Shown here piece by piece: positions 6,424 through 7,059 of a stretch of DNA of 7,059 nt. The first letter of the stretch is position 1; the number at the start of each line of letters is the position of its first letter. Origin of the DNA: Clostridia bacterium (GTDB lineage: Bacteria; Bacillota_A; Clostridia; UBA1212). Both the position numbers and the translations under genes were made by a program. A model generated the notes under the pieces. It worked only from the letters and a program-made list of their open reading frames with translations, was not told the origin of the DNA and did no database searches. The stretch covers positions 1-7,059 of the forward strand of contig JAFTXL010000201.1 in assembly GCA_017464985.1 (NCBI GenBank), in the 5' to 3' direction.

Positions 6424-7050
6424 TCACTTTGTTCCGAAAATTCTGTCTCCCGCATCCCCCAGACCCGGCACAATATACGCTGCTTCATTCAGCGATTCAT
6501 CCAAGGATGCCGTGTATATTTCAACATCAGGATGATCGTTTTCAAGTTTCGCAACTCCATCAGGAGCAGCAACAAGGCACATGAGCTTTATGTTTGAACA
6601 TCCTTTTTCCTTAAGCATAGTGACAGCGTCCGATGCGCTTCCGCCTGTAGCAAGCATGGGGTCACAGATAATAACATCTCTCTCTTCAATATCCTCCGGA
6701 AGTTTGCAATAATAAAATACGGGCGTGTGGGTTTCCTCGTCACGGTAAAGTCCTATATGTCCTACCTTTGCTGCGGGAACAAGCGATAAAATTCCGTCTG
6801 TCATTCCAAGACCTGCTCTTAAAATAGGAACAACCGCAAGTTTCTTTCCTGAAATCTGCTTGCCTGTCATCTGCTTAATAGGAGTTTCTATAATAACATC
6901 TTCAAGAGGCAGACCCCTTGTCACCTCATATCCCAAAAGAAGTGATATTTCCTCTAACAGTGTACGAAAATCCTTTGTTCCTGTTTCTTTCTTACGCATT
7001 ATCGTCAGCTTGTGCTGAATAAGCGGATGATTTATTACATGTAAACTCAT
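6424..7050 (-). CDS. upp: Uracil phosphoribosyltransferase
   Basis: Pyrimidine salvage enzyme that makes UMP and pyrophosphate from uracil and PRPP in the cytosol. The 208-aa product has the normal family length (about 208-209) and starts with the typical helix containing [12 protein letters not shown]. Seen: PILRAGLGM (75-83), the PRPP-binding loop [11 protein letters not shown] (129-139), and the uracil-binding C-terminal segment [16 protein letters not shown] (193-208). All key motifs are present, so it should be active. The ATG lies nine bases from the window edge. GAAAAG is visible just upstream, but the full ribosome binding site and promoter are outside. No hairpin terminator lies in the 62 nt before pfkA, so read-through into pfkA is possible. 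Confidence 0.97.
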   Translation of the reverse strand: MSLHVINHPLIQHKLTIMRKKETGTKDFRTLLEEISLLLGYEVTRGLPLEDVIIETPIKQMTGKQISGKKLAVVPILRAGLGMTDGILSLVPAAKVGHIGLYRDEETHTPVFYYCKLPEDIEERDVIICDPMLATGGSASDAVTMLKEKGCSNIKLMCLVAAPDGVAKLENDHPDVEIYTASLDESLNEAAYIVPGLGDAGDRIFGTK

Positions 7051-7059
7051 TTTCTTTTC

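Noticed and set aside
6164..6535. Plus-strand open frame of 123 codons across the upp-pfkA gap
   Set aside because: It overlaps two well-supported genes on the other strand, is rich in Ser/Cys/Phe as shadows often are, and has no recognisable start context.
1..7059. CRISPR array, tRNA, rRNA, riboswitch or insertion sequence
   Set aside because: I saw no regularly spaced repeats, cloverleaf pattern, conserved aptamer core, or transposase with terminal repeats anywhere in the window.

Overview
The window is a stretch of a low-GC Gram-positive genome, most likely a gut-type member of the Clostridia (Oscillospiraceae/Ruminococcus-like). I infer this from AT-rich intergenic DNA, GAGG/AGGAAA ribosome binding sites, sigma-A-type promoters, a full-length MutS2 with an Smr domain, and a wall-anchored surface protein built from thioester and Cna-type domains. 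The exact genus cannot be told from the sequence alone.

All four genes lie on the minus strand, so transcription runs from right to left. From the right they are: uracil phosphoribosyltransferase (upp, 6424-7050), ATP-type 6-phosphofructokinase (pfkA, 5363-6361), MutS2 (mutS2, 2882-5263) and a large secreted surface protein (249-2750). upp and pfkA are separated by 62 nt that hold a weak candidate promoter. pfkA ends in a textbook Rho-independent terminator (5315-5342), so mutS2 is probably its own unit. The surface protein has its own good sigma-A promoter (2824-2851) and ends in a long hairpin terminator (149-190). At the far left another good minus-strand promoter (10-38) points out of the window.

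The first three genes are housekeeping (pyrimidine salvage, glycolysis, recombination or ribosome-collision control). They share no pathway, and their adjacency says little about function. The accessory element is the surface protein. It has a signal peptide, an N-terminal thioester domain (Cys94 and Gln172 as the expected bond partners), a linker domain, a CnaB/pilin-D1-like domain, a pilin-D2-like domain, a C-terminal CnaB domain, a transmembrane helix and a basic tail. It looks like a covalent-binding adhesin. Its sorting signal is unusual: HPDTDD stands where LPxTGD is expected. No sortase or second pilin lies in the window.

I see no evidence of an entirely new multi-gene system. The observations most worth following are the variant sorting signal, the missing lysine in the D2 domain, the two dyads over the adhesin promoter, and the altered effector-site residues of the phosphofructokinase.
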